From CBDBES01 sp965204465 (GTDB lineage Bacteria; Spirochaetota; Leptospiria; Turneriellales; CBDBES01), in assembly GCA_965204465.1 (NCBI GenBank), contig CBDBES010000002.1, positions 806,001 to 870,000 on the forward strand: a stretch of DNA of 64,000 nucleotides, in the 5' to 3' direction. The notes under the pieces are model-generated. The model was not told where the DNA came from. It did not search any database and saw only the letters and a program-made list of their open reading frames with translations. Numbering within the stretch: the first letter of the stretch is position 1; every line of letters begins with the position of its first letter. This document shows, piece after piece, positions 10,011-21,400 of this stretch. Position numbers and translations under genes: made by a program.

Positions 10011-10204
10011 TCAATGCAACAAGAACATGAGTACTAAAAAATTAAAAAAATATCTTAATGGCCATCTTATAAGCATAAAATTATAAAATAAGGAATGGTA
10101 CTATAATTGACTTTAATTGCTCCTAATCTAAGCTAATGCAAGTAGAAGTGCAATTTCTGTATGTAAATAATTGGAATAAAAACTTAAAAAATTTTAAAAA
10201 AGAG

Positions 10205-10236
10205 TTGACAAAACCACTAAAATATAGGACTATAAT
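10205..10236 (+). promoter_or_regulatory. Possible sigma-70 promoter for the FecR lipoprotein gene
   Basis: TTGACA at 10205-10210 and TATAAT at 10231-10236 are both perfect consensus hexamers, but the 20-base spacer is longer than the usual 17. A one- or two-base offset of the -10 would shorten it. The gene begins about 90 bases downstream with a strong AGGAGG at 10318-10323. Confidence 0.35.
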
Positions 10237-10328
10237 GAGTAGTAGTATAATAATTGTTCCTTATATTGCTTATACTGCAATGATGCTAAAGAATTTAGCA
10301 ATAAAGATCAAATTGATAGGAGGTATAT

Positions 10329-11288
10329 ATGATGAAAATAAATAAATTCAATATACATAGAATAAAATTAGGTTCTTTAATATTTGTACTATGTTTTCTT
10401 TTCGCCAGTTGTAAAGAGAACCCTTTTACAAAAAAAGTTAGTTCTTTGAAAGGAGTATTAACTCTTGTCAAAGGAACCGTGCTTATTAATGGTGTTCAGG
10501 CTAAGCTGAATGATATAGTTCGCAAGTCTGATAAAATTGAAACAAAAAAGAAGGCAGGGGCTGTAATTCAATTTTCTCAAGGGGCCTTAATTACCGTTAA
10601 GAGTAAAACTAAGCTTGAGATATCTTCTCTTGTAAGAAATGAAGATGGTAGAGATGATATTTCGGTTCTTCAGACCAGAGGGTCTACCTTTAATAAAATC
10701 ACTTCAGGGAAGGCCAGATTTTCCATTGCATCTGCTACTTTAACGGCTGGTGTACGAGGAACTGCTTTTTCTTTTACAGTTGGAAAGAACAAAAAAACAG
10801 AACTAAAGCTTCTTGAAGGATCTGTTGAGCTTGCTCCAAAGAAAAAAATAAAAGGACAAGTTGAAGAAGCAAGAATAGTAGAAGTCTCTGCAAAAGTTAA
10901 ATCCGCACCTATAGGGGTTACTTATGCGGCAGATAGAGGATTTAGTAAATCTCAAAAACTTGTTAAAAAAGAAGTTAAGCGTCTTAGGGTATTTAACGAA
11001 ATTGCTTTTCTCTCCGTTAACGACTTAGAAGAAGGAATTACTCCTGAGAAATCAAAAAAAGAAGTTATAGGAAATAATTCTGCCCTAACGAAAGAGCTGA
11101 TAAGCGAAGAGGTTCTTCTTGAAAGAGAACTTCAAGATGATACACAGTTAAGTAAGATCATTACAAAAGATGGCAAAGTTTATATTGGTTCATTCCTTCA
11201 AAGAGGTAAAATCATTAAACTAAAAACAAGAGAAGGCAAAATTGTTACTCTTGCTGCCAGTCAGCTTAAAAAAATATTACACTACTAA
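10329..11288 (+). CDS. FecR-domain lipoprotein
   Basis: Predicted envelope lipoprotein of 319 residues: hydrophobic signal then FLFASC (Cys28). A FecR-type beta domain follows (about 40-190): GTVLINGVQAKLNDIVRKSD, IETKKKAGAVIQFSQGALIT, ASATLTAGVRGTAFSF and VLEGSVEL-like LKLLEGSVELAPKK. The C-terminus has a charged region and ends ITKDGKVYIGSFLQRG...KIVTLAASQLKKI, a short SH3-like hairpin repeat also seen in other FecR lipoproteins. AGGAGG at 10318-10323 lies 5 bases from the first ATG and 8 from the second (10332), which may be the real start. FecR domains elsewhere sense or scaffold in the periplasm; no sigma factor or TonB receptor adjoins it here. Confidence 0.85.
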   Translation: MMKINKFNIHRIKLGSLIFVLCFLFASCKENPFTKKVSSLKGVLTLVKGTVLINGVQAKLNDIVRKSDKIETKKKAGAVIQFSQGALITVKSKTKLEISSLVRNEDGRDDISVLQTRGSTFNKITSGKARFSIASATLTAGVRGTAFSFTVGKNKKTELKLLEGSVELAPKKKIKGQVEEARIVEVSAKVKSAPIGVTYAADRGFSKSQKLVKKEVKRLRVFNEIAFLSVNDLEEGITPEKSKKEVIGNNSALTKELISEEVLLERELQDDTQLSKIITKDGKVYIGSFLQRGKIIKLKTREGKIVTLAASQLKKILHY

Positions 11289-11321
11289 AAAATAAAGAAA
11301 GTTTTATTTTTTCGATAATAT

Positions 11322-11351
11322 AATGAAGGCCTATTATCTTAGGTCTTCATT
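11322..11351. terminator. Convergent bidirectional terminator hairpin
   Basis: Twelve-base arms aatgaaggccta (11322-11333) and taggtcttcatt (11340-11351) pair with one mismatch around a 6-base loop, flanked by A- and T-rich runs on both sides. It sits exactly between the convergent FecR-lipoprotein gene and radC, and touches the radC stop codon. Confidence 0.7.
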
Positions 11352-12085
11352 TATTTTATGTTCAATAAGTTGTTTTGGAAAAAGCTAAAGCAACCTGAAT
11401 AAGAAAAAATAATATGATCGATTACTTGAATTCCCAAAAGTTCTCCTGCCTTTATTAAATTCTTAGTTGTTTTAATGTCACTCTCACTTGGTTCTAAAGT
11501 ACCTGAAGGGTGATTATGGGCAAATATTAAAAACACAGCTTTATCATAAATTGCCTGAGAAAAAATTTCTTTTATTTCTATATGATTTCGATTTAAACTA
11601 CCAATAAAAAGTATTTTTTTTCTTATTAATTCTCTTGCTCCATTAAGTGAAAAAACAAAGAAGTACTCTTGCTTACGATCAGAATATTCAAGCAATAATT
11701 TATGAGCATCTTTTGCAGAATGAATCTTAATTGGCTTAGGAAACATTTTTCTACGTGAAAACTCTAACATTGCGCTAACCATGGTAGCTTTTGATTTACC
11801 AATCCCTTTGATCTTTAACAATTCATTATAAATACTTTCTTTTTTTTCAGGAAAATTCTCTTCAATAGACTTCAAAACGCAATTTGCCAGTTTAAAAACA
11901 TTATTATTTTTGATGCCAGAACCTAGTATGACGGCCATAAGCTCTTGGTCTGAAAGACATTCAGGACTCTCGGATATCAGTTTTTCTCTGGGTCTGGAAT
12001 TCATAGGAATTCTATTCATTTTTTTAGCGGCAAAAGTATCTGATTTTTTAGAATAAACTGTTATTTCTTTTGGGGACATATACAA
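11351..12085 (-). CDS. radC: RadC-like JAB/MPN-domain protein
   Basis: UPF0758 family, 244 residues. An N-terminal helix-hairpin-helix region (LLKIKGIGKSKATMVSAMLE) precedes a JAB/MPN domain with the zinc motif HNHPSGTLEPSESD (His190, His192, Asp near 203). Despite the name, a role in DNA repair is not established for this family; metal-dependent hydrolase folding is what the sequence shows. The first ~20 residues may be extra: starts at MYMSPKE, MSPKE or MNRIPMNSRPREKL are all possible. It is convergent with the FecR lipoprotein gene and shares its terminator. Confidence 0.92.
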   Translation of the reverse strand: MYMSPKEITVYSKKSDTFAAKKMNRIPMNSRPREKLISESPECLSDQELMAVILGSGIKNNNVFKLANCVLKSIEENFPEKKESIYNELLKIKGIGKSKATMVSAMLEFSRRKMFPKPIKIHSAKDAHKLLLEYSDRKQEYFFVFSLNGARELIRKKILFIGSLNRNHIEIKEIFSQAIYDKAVFLIFAHNHPSGTLEPSESDIKTTKNLIKAGELLGIQVIDHIIFSYSGCFSFFQNNLLNIK

Positions 12086-12176
12086 AATTTAAACGTGATA
12101 TAATACTATTTTTATTTTTAGTTTTAATCTGTAAAGTATTAATGAAAAATTATACTATTAATTTTGTAAATTCTCA

Positions 12177-12245
12177 CTTGTGTACTTTGGAGCTTAAATT
12201 TTGCCTTACGAGTAAAAATCAATAATTTGCTTGTATGCTTTGGAG
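12177..12245. repeat. Short imperfect direct repeat in intergenic gap
   Basis: cttgtgtactttggag (12177-12192) recurs as cttgtatgctttggag (12230-12245), 14 of 16 bases identical, offset 53 bases. The 220-base gap between radC and the barrel gene holds nothing else that I can identify. Confidence 0.4.
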
Positions 12246-12305
12246 AAATTACATTCCCGCTTGGGGTTAAATTTTTTGGGAAACTTCTTTTTTATTATTC
12301 TTTAA

Positions 12306-14051
12306 TTAAATGGAATAGCTTAAAATAATCCTACCGCCTAATTTGAGCGGTTCTGCAATATCAGCCCCCTGCCTATCGTCTATTAATTGATCACTATTCA
12401 ACATGAGGGCATCTAAAGTCACCGCCCAGAAAAAATCATCATCAAATAAAAACTGCCTAATATAAATAGAACCCCCTATACCAAAAGACCCTAAGAATCC
12501 AGCTACGGCACCTAGAGTCATTTTTTTGTCTTTAGTTACATACCAGCCTGCATTTATAAATGGTATTACTGGGGGTGCAATACCATCGTCGGCATCGGGT
12601 TCAGATATTTTTCTGTATTCATCAAATAGATCTTTACCTTTTTTTTGGTTACCAAAATATACAGTATCCAGGCGGAGCAAAAGGATATTCATTACCCAAC
12701 GATCAAATTCCACATCAACGCCGATACCAGTTATAAATTCATAATTATTGATCGTAAGCTGGCTAGAATTTTTGTTGATGACCCAGTTAATAAAATTATC
12801 ATTTGCCTCCATCAATTTCTGATCCATGTCTGACCCAGGATCAAAACCTAATGACCCAGGAGGAATATATTGAATGTCCTCCACTCTTGTGGACGCGGCA
12901 AGTTCTGCCTTGAGTTGCCATCTGCCTATGGGAATAGCCATTTCGAAACCGTATGAAGATGCCCTAAATAAAGAAGCATTTGTTTGGACATAACTACTCG
13001 GAGGGATGCCTGTTATGGTTGACATTACTTGAACAAGTGCGCCATTATCTGTGCCTAATAAAGTATAATAACCGTTAAAATAGGTAAATCCAATGGTTAA
13101 AAAATCAAGATAAAATAATATTCTGCCTCCAACCTGGTAGGTTTCATCCAGATCATTAAAGGTGTCTGGTAGGCTTAATTCTCTGACTTGTTCCTGAAAA
13201 TCATAAGGATTTATGAATCCATCTTGAATAGCCTTTCTGATCGAATCTGTATCCGTAGGAATATCGATACTCTCGGCCTGTGTTCTTAAAGTTGCTTCAT
13301 TCTTAGCTGTAACAATTAACCCAGGGTTACTTAATTGGCGCAGATAACCCTTTGTAACGGGGTCTATAGTCACTTTGGGGAAGTAATAACCTTCTATTTC
13401 TATATTTTCTGTAGGATAAATACCAAGACTGATCATATCTTGGGGTATACGGCTATTGGCTTTCGTTATAATAAGACCAGTATTTTGAAGCCGGATCGGT
13501 AAAATAATATCTACCGGAGAAACAACATTAAATTGACCCCATACGATCGTTTTCCTGCCTATGGTAAGTCTCGTATATTGAGTAATATCAAATTGAACGA
13601 AACTATCTCTAAAAATAGGTATCCACTTATTCTCATTATAACTAAGAGCTATTTCAGATCTGTCTAAATCTTCGTTTTCTATTTCTGATTCATCAATTTT
13701 AAGCGCAATATTGATATCAGAACGATATATCTCACCTGCCAATTTTATAGTCATCCAATTGAAGAAAGACTGTTCAAAACTTAGAAAAGCATAATTATAG
13801 AAGAGATAATTGGTTTTATAATAATAGGTAGAAGAAGTTCCAATGACAAATCGAAGATGTTTATTCCAATATTCTTTTACATGGTCCCACCATATCCTAT
13901 CTTCATCTTTCTCGTCTCCTTCTTCTAAAACAAAATTTTCTTCTATAACTTCTTTATTTGCCTGAGCCATCAATAAAGAAGTAGAGTTTGTTTTTGTATA
14001 TAAAGATGAATAACTAAAAAAAGATAGAGAAAATAATACTATAAGTATCAT
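12306..14051 (-). CDS. Outer-membrane beta-barrel protein, DUF1302-like
   Basis: 581 residues with an N-terminal signal-like segment (MILIVLFSLSFFSYSS) and alternating aromatic beta-strands throughout, ending in a strand closing with ...GGRIILSYSI, typical of an outer-membrane barrel. The segment LTIGRKTIVWGQFNVVSPVD resembles the DUF1302 signature (IGRQ..nWGe...). The gene follows the LolA-like gene by 19 bases on the same strand. Such barrels are commonly paired with a LolA-like protein and an RND/MMPL transporter for envelope lipid movement; no MMPL gene is adjacent here. Exact substrate unknown. Confidence 0.7.
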   Translation of the reverse strand: MILIVLFSLSFFSYSSLYTKTNSTSLLMAQANKEVIEENFVLEEGDEKDEDRIWWDHVKEYWNKHLRFVIGTSSTYYYKTNYLFYNYAFLSFEQSFFNWMTIKLAGEIYRSDINIALKIDESEIENEDLDRSEIALSYNENKWIPIFRDSFVQFDITQYTRLTIGRKTIVWGQFNVVSPVDIILPIRLQNTGLIITKANSRIPQDMISLGIYPTENIEIEGYYFPKVTIDPVTKGYLRQLSNPGLIVTAKNEATLRTQAESIDIPTDTDSIRKAIQDGFINPYDFQEQVRELSLPDTFNDLDETYQVGGRILFYLDFLTIGFTYFNGYYTLLGTDNGALVQVMSTITGIPPSSYVQTNASLFRASSYGFEMAIPIGRWQLKAELAASTRVEDIQYIPPGSLGFDPGSDMDQKLMEANDNFINWVINKNSSQLTINNYEFITGIGVDVEFDRWVMNILLLRLDTVYFGNQKKGKDLFDEYRKISEPDADDGIAPPVIPFINAGWYVTKDKKMTLGAVAGFLGSFGIGGSIYIRQFLFDDDFFWAVTLDALMLNSDQLIDDRQGADIAEPLKLGGRIILSYSI

Positions 14052-14070
14052 AAGTCATACAATTAATGCT

Positions 14071-14841
14071 CTATTTTTTTAACCCTCGAATGCCTATATC
14101 GTTATCCAGTATTGAAATGCCTACTTTGATTTTGGATGCATTTAATGTTGTTCGACCTTTCGTTTTATGGTTTTCCATAATGGATTTGGTAACTAAATAC
14201 ATCCCTTTTATTTTTTTGAGTTTAATATTCTTCATTGTTTTAAAATGTTTCTTTTTTTTATTATAGAACTTGATCTCTATAGGGACATAAAATTTTTTAT
14301 GTACTTTAAATTTTAATTTGGAATATTGATCTTCTTTACTTTTAGGCTTGCTCATAACATAAAAATATTTATTATCTTTTTTAATGAGTTTATGTTGATC
14401 CTGTTTTAGATTACGTCCGGCGATATCTGAAATAGAGAAATCAGACCCCATAAAACTCTGATTTTTTTCTTTTGTAGAAAGTTTTTTTATGGAACGAAAG
14501 GCGGGTAGATATATCCACTGATTTGTGCCTTCCTCATCGTCATGAGATACGCTTAAAAGACTGGTACCTTTTACAGAAGAGGGCTGAAAAAATTTTACCA
14601 TCCCTCTGTTTTCTTTACCTTTTACTTTTTTAAGATGATTAAAATATCTTTCTCGTTTGCGCTTATTTTTATTTTGAATGACCATCAATACTTCTGAGGT
14701 TTTTGTACGATGAATGCGCGCTTGATCACGCACTTTTTTCATTATATTGTATCCTTCTTTTTCACTTTGATCTTTAACCGCCTCTGTATTTCCAAAAGAG
14801 AACAAAAGAATGAGAATTAAAAAAATGGATTTCGATTTCAT
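14071..14841 (-). CDS. LolA-like outer-membrane lipoprotein-sorting family protein (PF17131-like)
   Basis: Periplasmic protein. I chose the ATG at 14841 because it begins a clean signal peptide (MKSKSIFLILILLFSFGNTEA); an upstream start at 14904 would add 21 unlikely residues. The mature part matches the LolA-like single-sheet family seen beside DUF1302-type barrels: RGMVKFFQPSSVKGTSLLSV, then QWIYLPAFRSIKKLSTKEKN, SFMGSDFSISDI and a C-terminal GIRGLKK. It is the first gene of a two-gene unit with the barrel at 12306. The inferred role is carrying a lipid or lipoprotein across the periplasm; the inner-membrane pump usually encoded nearby is not in the window. Confidence 0.75.
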   Translation of the reverse strand: MKSKSIFLILILLFSFGNTEAVKDQSEKEGYNIMKKVRDQARIHRTKTSEVLMVIQNKNKRKRERYFNHLKKVKGKENRGMVKFFQPSSVKGTSLLSVSHDDEEGTNQWIYLPAFRSIKKLSTKEKNQSFMGSDFSISDIAGRNLKQDQHKLIKKDNKYFYVMSKPKSKEDQYSKLKFKVHKKFYVPIEIKFYNKKKKHFKTMKNIKLKKIKGMYLVTKSIMENHKTKGRTTLNASKIKVGISILDNDIGIRGLKK

Positions 14842-14945
14842 GTACCTGGATATGTCTTTCATAATAACATTTTGGCATCTAACATAGACTGCATAACCTG
14901 TCAATTGTTTTATATAGAATTCATATCAAACCTATGCCATTGTAA

Positions 14946-15153
14946 GAGCCTGTGCCTCAACTTAAAAACATCATAAGTTGGTCTCTATCGCTTTGTGCAA
15001 ATCTATTGTTCATAGGACATAAAAAATAAAAAACAACCTCTGGTAAAGGACGCTTAGAGAATAAAAATTTTACTTATTTAAAAAAGCTGAACTGGGGATT
15101 TTATACTCGTTCTTTTCAAAAATGTAAATGTTTTTAAGTTGAGGCACAGGCTC
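14946..15153 (-). mobile_element. IS1182-derived MITE (208 bp, perfect 26-bp terminal inverted repeats)
   Basis: The element is bounded by identical 26-base inverted ends (14946-14971 and 15128-15153, beginning gagcctgtgcctcaactt). Inside, on the minus strand, are the upstream region and first codons of the IS1182 transposase (MNNRFAQSDRDQLMMF), joined directly to the other end; about 90 percent of the gene is missing. The same interior is in inverted orientation at 23541. It cannot encode a transposase but retains both ends, so it could be moved in trans. The rest of the gap up to 15403 holds one 39-bp repeat copy and nothing else recognised. Confidence 0.85.
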
Positions 15154-15156
15154 AGT

Positions 15157-15195
15157 TGTGTACAAAGTACAGCCTAACGGCATTGGTTATTGTAA
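15157..15195 (+). repeat. 39-bp dispersed repeat, copy 1
   Basis: Begins tgtgtacaaagtacagccta and ends ggttattgtaa. Identical over 39 bases to copy 3 (42952-42990), and over 38 to copy 2 (23500-23537, inverted). It contains the internal inverted repeats GTAC-aaa-GTAC and GCC-taac-GGC. It starts 3 bases beyond the left (transposase-proximal) end of the MITE. Confidence 0.85.
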
Positions 15196-15403
15196 GGTTC
15201 TGAGTAAAACTTCTTGACTGCCATGCAGTGAATTAAAAGCTAATCGGAGTTTAATGGAACAAAAAGTAATGCACCGTAGGCATGCAAAATACCTAAAGAA
15301 TAATTTGAAGAGAAGAATAAATTAAATCTTATAAATAGAAGAAATAAGTCTGGTCTCATTTCAATGAATTTTGGCTTATCAATGACCATACCTTTGTCAG
15401 ATC

Positions 15404-18400
15404 ATGTCTAATAAGTCAGATAATCCACGATTCACATTATTATACATTTTAGCTGGTTATATCCTTATTATTCCTTTTCTGGATCCTTTAAAAAAGATCC
15501 TTCATGAAAAAGATTTTCTAAGAATTTACGATATGATATTTGCGCAAGTTAAAGAGAAATCCGAAGATGATCAAAAAATTTATCAATCCCCGCATGATAA
15601 AGACACTGTTATTATTTTTGATGATTCTGAAGGAGATGAAGAAAGTGATATTGTATTAGAAATAGAAGAAGTTTCAGAGTTTCTGGAACCAGATCATTCT
15701 ATTTATATAGAAGATTTATACGAAGAAGAAGATATCTCTCCCATTGATAAAAAATTTAGAAGTTCTAAAAGATTTCAATCAAAAGGATTAGGGGGATCTT
15801 TAGGGGATGACGTGGAGTTTAGGATATTCGGGAGATCAGAGATCAAAACCTCTTTTGGATATTCCACTTATTTTACAAAAGAGGATGCTAAAGATGATTT
15901 CAAGAGACCTTCTTCCAGATATATTAATGAGGGATTTATATTAGCACCAGACCTCAATTTTAATATCAAAGGTAAAATTGGGAAAAGGGTATTGGTGGAT
16001 GTAGACTTTAATCGTACTGAGAAATTATCTGAAAATAAAGTGCAATTAAAATATTTTGCTTTAAGACGCAGAGAATTTGTTAGAGAAGTAACAATAGGCA
16101 ATATAGACTTTAATTTTCCTAATTCAGATTTTACGGACTTCAAAGGTTTCCAGCAAAAGAGCAAGAAAACCATTGGGGTAGAATCCAAATTTCGTAAAGG
16201 GAAGTTCAAATTTCATGCCATTGGAACCATTACAAGAGGGGAAAGTGAAACAGAAATATTCACAGGTAGAGCTAGAAATATAAATCGGCTACTTCCTGAA
16301 TATCAATTTGAAAGAAGAAAGTATTTTCAAATTGAGCCTTTCATCTATTATGATAATTTGAACCAAGCGCCTATTCTAAACTCTACTTCTTATCAAAGAG
16401 GTCATCCCAATAGCTTGATCACTTTAACTTCAAGCCCTTTAGATATGTCTGAAAATTTTGTGCCTCATAATGTAAACATTGACCCTGGTTCTTTAGAAGT
16501 CTGGTTGGATGACAGAAATAGTGCCAATAATCAGAATTTAAATGCAAGAATCAAATTGATCAATTCCACAGAGATTGGTATTTTCCATAGGCTACAGCAA
16601 GGAGAAAATTTCAAATTTCATAATGAAACGGGTAGATTAGAATTTATTAGGGGATTTGGTCAAGATGCATGTATTTATGTTCGTTATACACGCCAGAATA
16701 GTGCCTCGGCAACCGCCGATCCTTCTGCCAGAATCAATATAGATGGTAAAATAGAAACTTTTATTTATTGTGGAAATTCTATTAACGAAGATGTAGACTA
16801 TGATGGCATAAGAGATATAGAAACCATACCTGATGGAAAAACAAATTACGATGTTTATGAAGTAAGGGGCATATATGATCTAAGGGCTCAAAATATCCAA
16901 ACAAATGACTTTTTCTTAACTTTGCTGGATCGAAATCTAGCCACTATTTCTGATATTAATGACCTGAATAAAATAAATATCGATTATAATCTGGGAATAG
17001 TTTCTTTTTTTCTTAGAGAGCCTTTTAAGACCCTAAAGGATTCTACAGGAACTTTTCTATTGAATGATTCCGATTCGAGAGCAATTTATGCCGAAAATCC
17101 ATTGAATGCATCAGAAAATTCACAATTCAACATCAGGGCAAATTTTTCCAGTGAGGTACAGAGTTATCAACTGAAACATTCTCATATATTAGAAAATTCT
17201 GTAAAAGTTAAAGTCGATGGCATTGAAGTTGATCCAAAATTATACAGAGTGGATTATCTTTTGGGTTTTTTTTATTTTACAAACAACAAGGAGCCTGTTA
17301 TCACCCCCACAACACGTATAGAGATTACCTATGAATACTCTCCTTTTGGATTGAACAATCGTGGTTTTATAGTAGGGTTAAGAAGTGAATACCAGGCATC
17401 AAAGGATTTTTCAATTGGAAATACGGTTTTGTATAATGGGCAATTTGAGCAAAGTCAGGCCCCAAGGCTGGGGGAAGAACCAAATAGCCGTTTTTTAGTA
17501 GAAAATGATATCAAGATCAACTTAAATGAGAAAAGGATCACCCGTATTTTTAATCTAATCCCAGGAGTAGATTTCGATCTATTACCTATACGCTATAAAT
17601 TTTATGGAGAATATGTTCACAGTTTTTTCAATCCAAATACTTATGGAAGGGCCTTGGTAGATGATTTGGAAACATCTGAAGAAAGAGTAACTGTATCTGT
17701 AAGTGAAAAAGATTGGGTGTTATCAAGTGTTCCTCCTTCTTTAAATTCTTCTCCATGTGATAGGGCTCCACTCTTTTACAGATACTATAGAGACCTGGAT
17801 AATGTTGAACTAGGGCCAACTCCCCTCTCTACTGGTTCAAAGGCAGATCCTCTGTATCAAAATTTAGCAGGCCCCTATAATGTGGCCGAGGGGCACTTGA
17901 ATTCAGCACAAATTGATCAATCGGAAAGACAAATTTCTCTTGTATTGGATTTTGATTTTTTATTGGGAGGCTCTGCAGGTGGAACTCCTTTTGTAAGTTT
18001 GGTTACCAGAAAATTCTCTAGCCGTTCTGATGGAGAAGATCTTTCCCAAATGGAATATTTAGAATTCTCAGCAAAACTAATAGATGATGGTAACCTTTCC
18101 GACGGAGTTTCTATTCGCTTCGATATGGGGACTATAAATGAAGACTCTGATAATGATTCTCAATTTGATACAGAAGATGTGGGTCTGGATGGAGTAAATA
18201 ATGACATAAACGGTGATGATACACCAGATGAAGGAAATATCTTTGAACAGGGAGAAAAAAATGGTAGGTTAGATTCAGTTAATAATGGTTATAATGAAGA
18301 TATAGGTTATGAATTTAACTCACCTTCATCATGTAGTTCTTTAAAGACAAGGGTGGGGGCAGGACCAAATATTTCTGATCTTCCTCGCACTCGTGGAAAT

Positions 18401-21400
18401 GGCGTATTAAATACAGAAGACCTGAATGAAGACGGAATATTTTCTAAAAATGAAAATGTGCTTACCATAGACGAAAATCCTATAAGAGATTACTTTCGTT
18501 TTGATACTTCTGCTGGTTTAAGTAATACGAATATCATTCGTAGGGGAGATTGGAATTTGGTTAGAATTTACCTGGATCCTTCTAAATTAGATGAAAATCA
18601 GCTGAACGCTATCAAACATGTAAAGAGTATTAGAATGTATTTGGTTCCAAATGGAAGTTCATCCAGGGGTAAAGGAAGGTTATTAATTGATAATATTAAA
18701 TTTGGAGGGTCTAAATGGAGACAAAAAAGAATAGGTATTTCAGGTATCGAGAATGATCTAACAGATCCTGATATTTTACAAATAGCTACGATTGATACAG
18801 AAGACTCAGGTAGGGAATATAAACCTCTTTCATTTATTGATCAAAATGAAAACGATTATGAATTTTTGCATGGGAAAAAAACAGATACTGAAAGATCAAA
18901 AATTAGAGAGGCTGCTCTTAAAATAAGCTATAATTTTGATGACCCAGGCTGTGGTTCTAATTGCGAGTATGTCTATGTTAGAAGGATATTTACTACTCCT
19001 TTAGACTTGAGATATTATGGTAAGATCAATATATGGATCCGCTACATTGATATAAGCAGGCCGGAAGATGTTTTTTTTATTCGTCTTGGTTCGAGTGATG
19101 ATGACTATATAGAATTTAGCTCTAAAATCGATAATGGAGGATGGAAGCTACTTTCTTTTGATCTACCAGATCAAAAAAATAGTAATGATTGTTCTATCGA
19201 TGGGAATTTCAAGGGTTGTCCCAATTTAAAAAAGATAAATACAATGGGTCTGGGTATAAAGAAAGAAAGTAGTTCTTCTACTGGTAAAGGAACTGTTTGG
19301 GTGAATGACATTTTTATGTCTGAGCCAAAAGTCCAATCGGATAATTCTTATAAAATTTCTAACTATATAAGATTTGTAAAACCAGTTTATAAGACGAAGG
19401 GAGGTATTTCTATATTCGATAATACAGAGGTATTGTATGAAAGAAAGCACCAGGGAAGCCGTTTTTTTACATTCAACCAGGCATTCTCCAATATATCTTC
19501 TCTGGAAGACAATGTACAGGTGAGTTCGGATGTTATGCCGTGGTGGAGAAGCAAATACAAATATTTTGACCTACAAACAGAGGCAGATGAAGATGAATTT
19601 GTAGAACAGAGAGAATTGGATGGCAAATCCAGAGATTTTAAGCATGAGACTGAAAACCATTTTCAATTTGATAATAAATATCTTCCTGTGATACTCACAA
19701 ATTATACCTATAGGGAGTTTAGTAATCGTAAAACAAGAATACTGAATGAACAGTCTCTTCAGGAAGAATTCACCTTAGAGAAAACGCATACTCCCCTTAT
19801 CTCTATAGAAGAAACCACTCCAGAGTTTTTTTATCAGAGAATAAGATATAACCTTAAAGCAAACACAGAATTTTTAAAAAGAGAACAGGATATACATAGA
19901 ATAACAGAGGGATCATCGCAGGATACTTTTGAAAATAAAATAAAAAAAGAACAAAGAGATAATATTGATACGAAACTTATCTATGAAATAGATACTTTTT
20001 ATATTCAGCTGGCTTATTTGTTTAAGCAGAATGTCTTGGTACAGCAAAATTTTGCGAATAATGAAAATACTCTTGAAGTCGGCGGAGATTTTTATTTTCC
20101 TTTTTTCATTTCTTCATCCGATTTTAGCTATCAGAAAAGAGAAAGTGATTATGGCTTAAAATTAACTTATAATGATCTTTGGATCATTTCTCCATCTCTT
20201 GATTTTAAATTTCAATACCAGGAAAATTCTTTTAGAGATAATGAATCTTCTATAATAGCAAGAGCAGATAAATTCCAAAGATTCAAACAGCCAAATTCTT
20301 TTGCAAAATCTAATTTTGATCTAAAAGTTGACCCTAAGAAACAATGGCCTGTACTAAAATTTATTCATCTGATCAACTTTGGTTTTTTCAGAGAACTTAC
20401 TCTTTTCGAATCATCTGTGCCATTTTCAAGAGAAAGCAGATTAATGGATGATGAGTTTGGATTGAAAAGCAGATTCCGTAAAGTAGGGGATCGGCCTTAT
20501 AATATTTTCAGATATCCTATTTGGCATCATTTCCTATCAAAAGACAGGCATAGGAACAATTTCTCCAATGGAAGAAATTTCATACAATCTATTGATTTTA
20601 AACCAAAATCTCCATCCTCTGAATTTGATGAGGTATTTGAAAGATATACCCAGGAATTAAATTTAAAAGAAAATATTTTTTCCTCGATTGATTGGAAAAT
20701 ACATAAATGGCTGAGTATCAAAACAGAGGCAAATATTGGGCAAAATATCCACAGAAATGGCAATATAGACGTAAATCCAATTCATACTTCTACGATAGGG
20801 GCAAGCATTCGACAAAATTACGACTTGATGCAGATCTTAAATTTTTGGTTCTGGTACACTCCTTCTAAAGATAAAACTACCACAACAAAATATAGTCGAA
20901 GAAGTTCTGACTTGGAATTGAATTTCACTTATCAAAATGAAGGAGAAATCACCAACAATATTGTATCTCATAAATATACTCCAGACTTTACCATAACTTT
21001 TAATTGGTTCGATGAAAGAAATACGCTTAATGCTTTAAGTATGAATTTTAGCATAACTTTTGCCCAAAAGGATGAAACGGATTATATAGTAGAAAATAGC
21101 CCTCCAGAGGATCGAAAGATATATTTAGAATTAATAGAGCGCGTCAGAGGATCCAGGGAAGATTCTATTGAAACCAGATTCTCTATATTGTTTTCAATAG
21201 GGCTTTTTCTATTTGGCCGCTGGATCAAAGATCTTACAGGATTAAACTTCAAGAGAAATCCTAAATATTCCATTGAATTTATTGGAGAATTTAAAAGATT
21301 CGATTATGAAATCGTTACCAATTTAAGTACTTCCGCTTCAGATGCATATATATTAGAACAAAAGTTAGACATTAATCTACATAAAAATGTAGCGGGGGAT

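Noticed and set aside
10136..10345. Short ORF before the FecR lipoprotein gene
   Set aside because: It spans the likely promoter region, overlaps the RBS and start of the real gene and has no recognisable protein features.
15157..15195. Integron attC site (the repeat contains GCCTAAC and its complement GTTAGGC)
   Set aside because: Only one half-site is present in each copy; the paired simple site and the extended imperfect palindrome of an attC are missing, and there is no integrase gene in the window.
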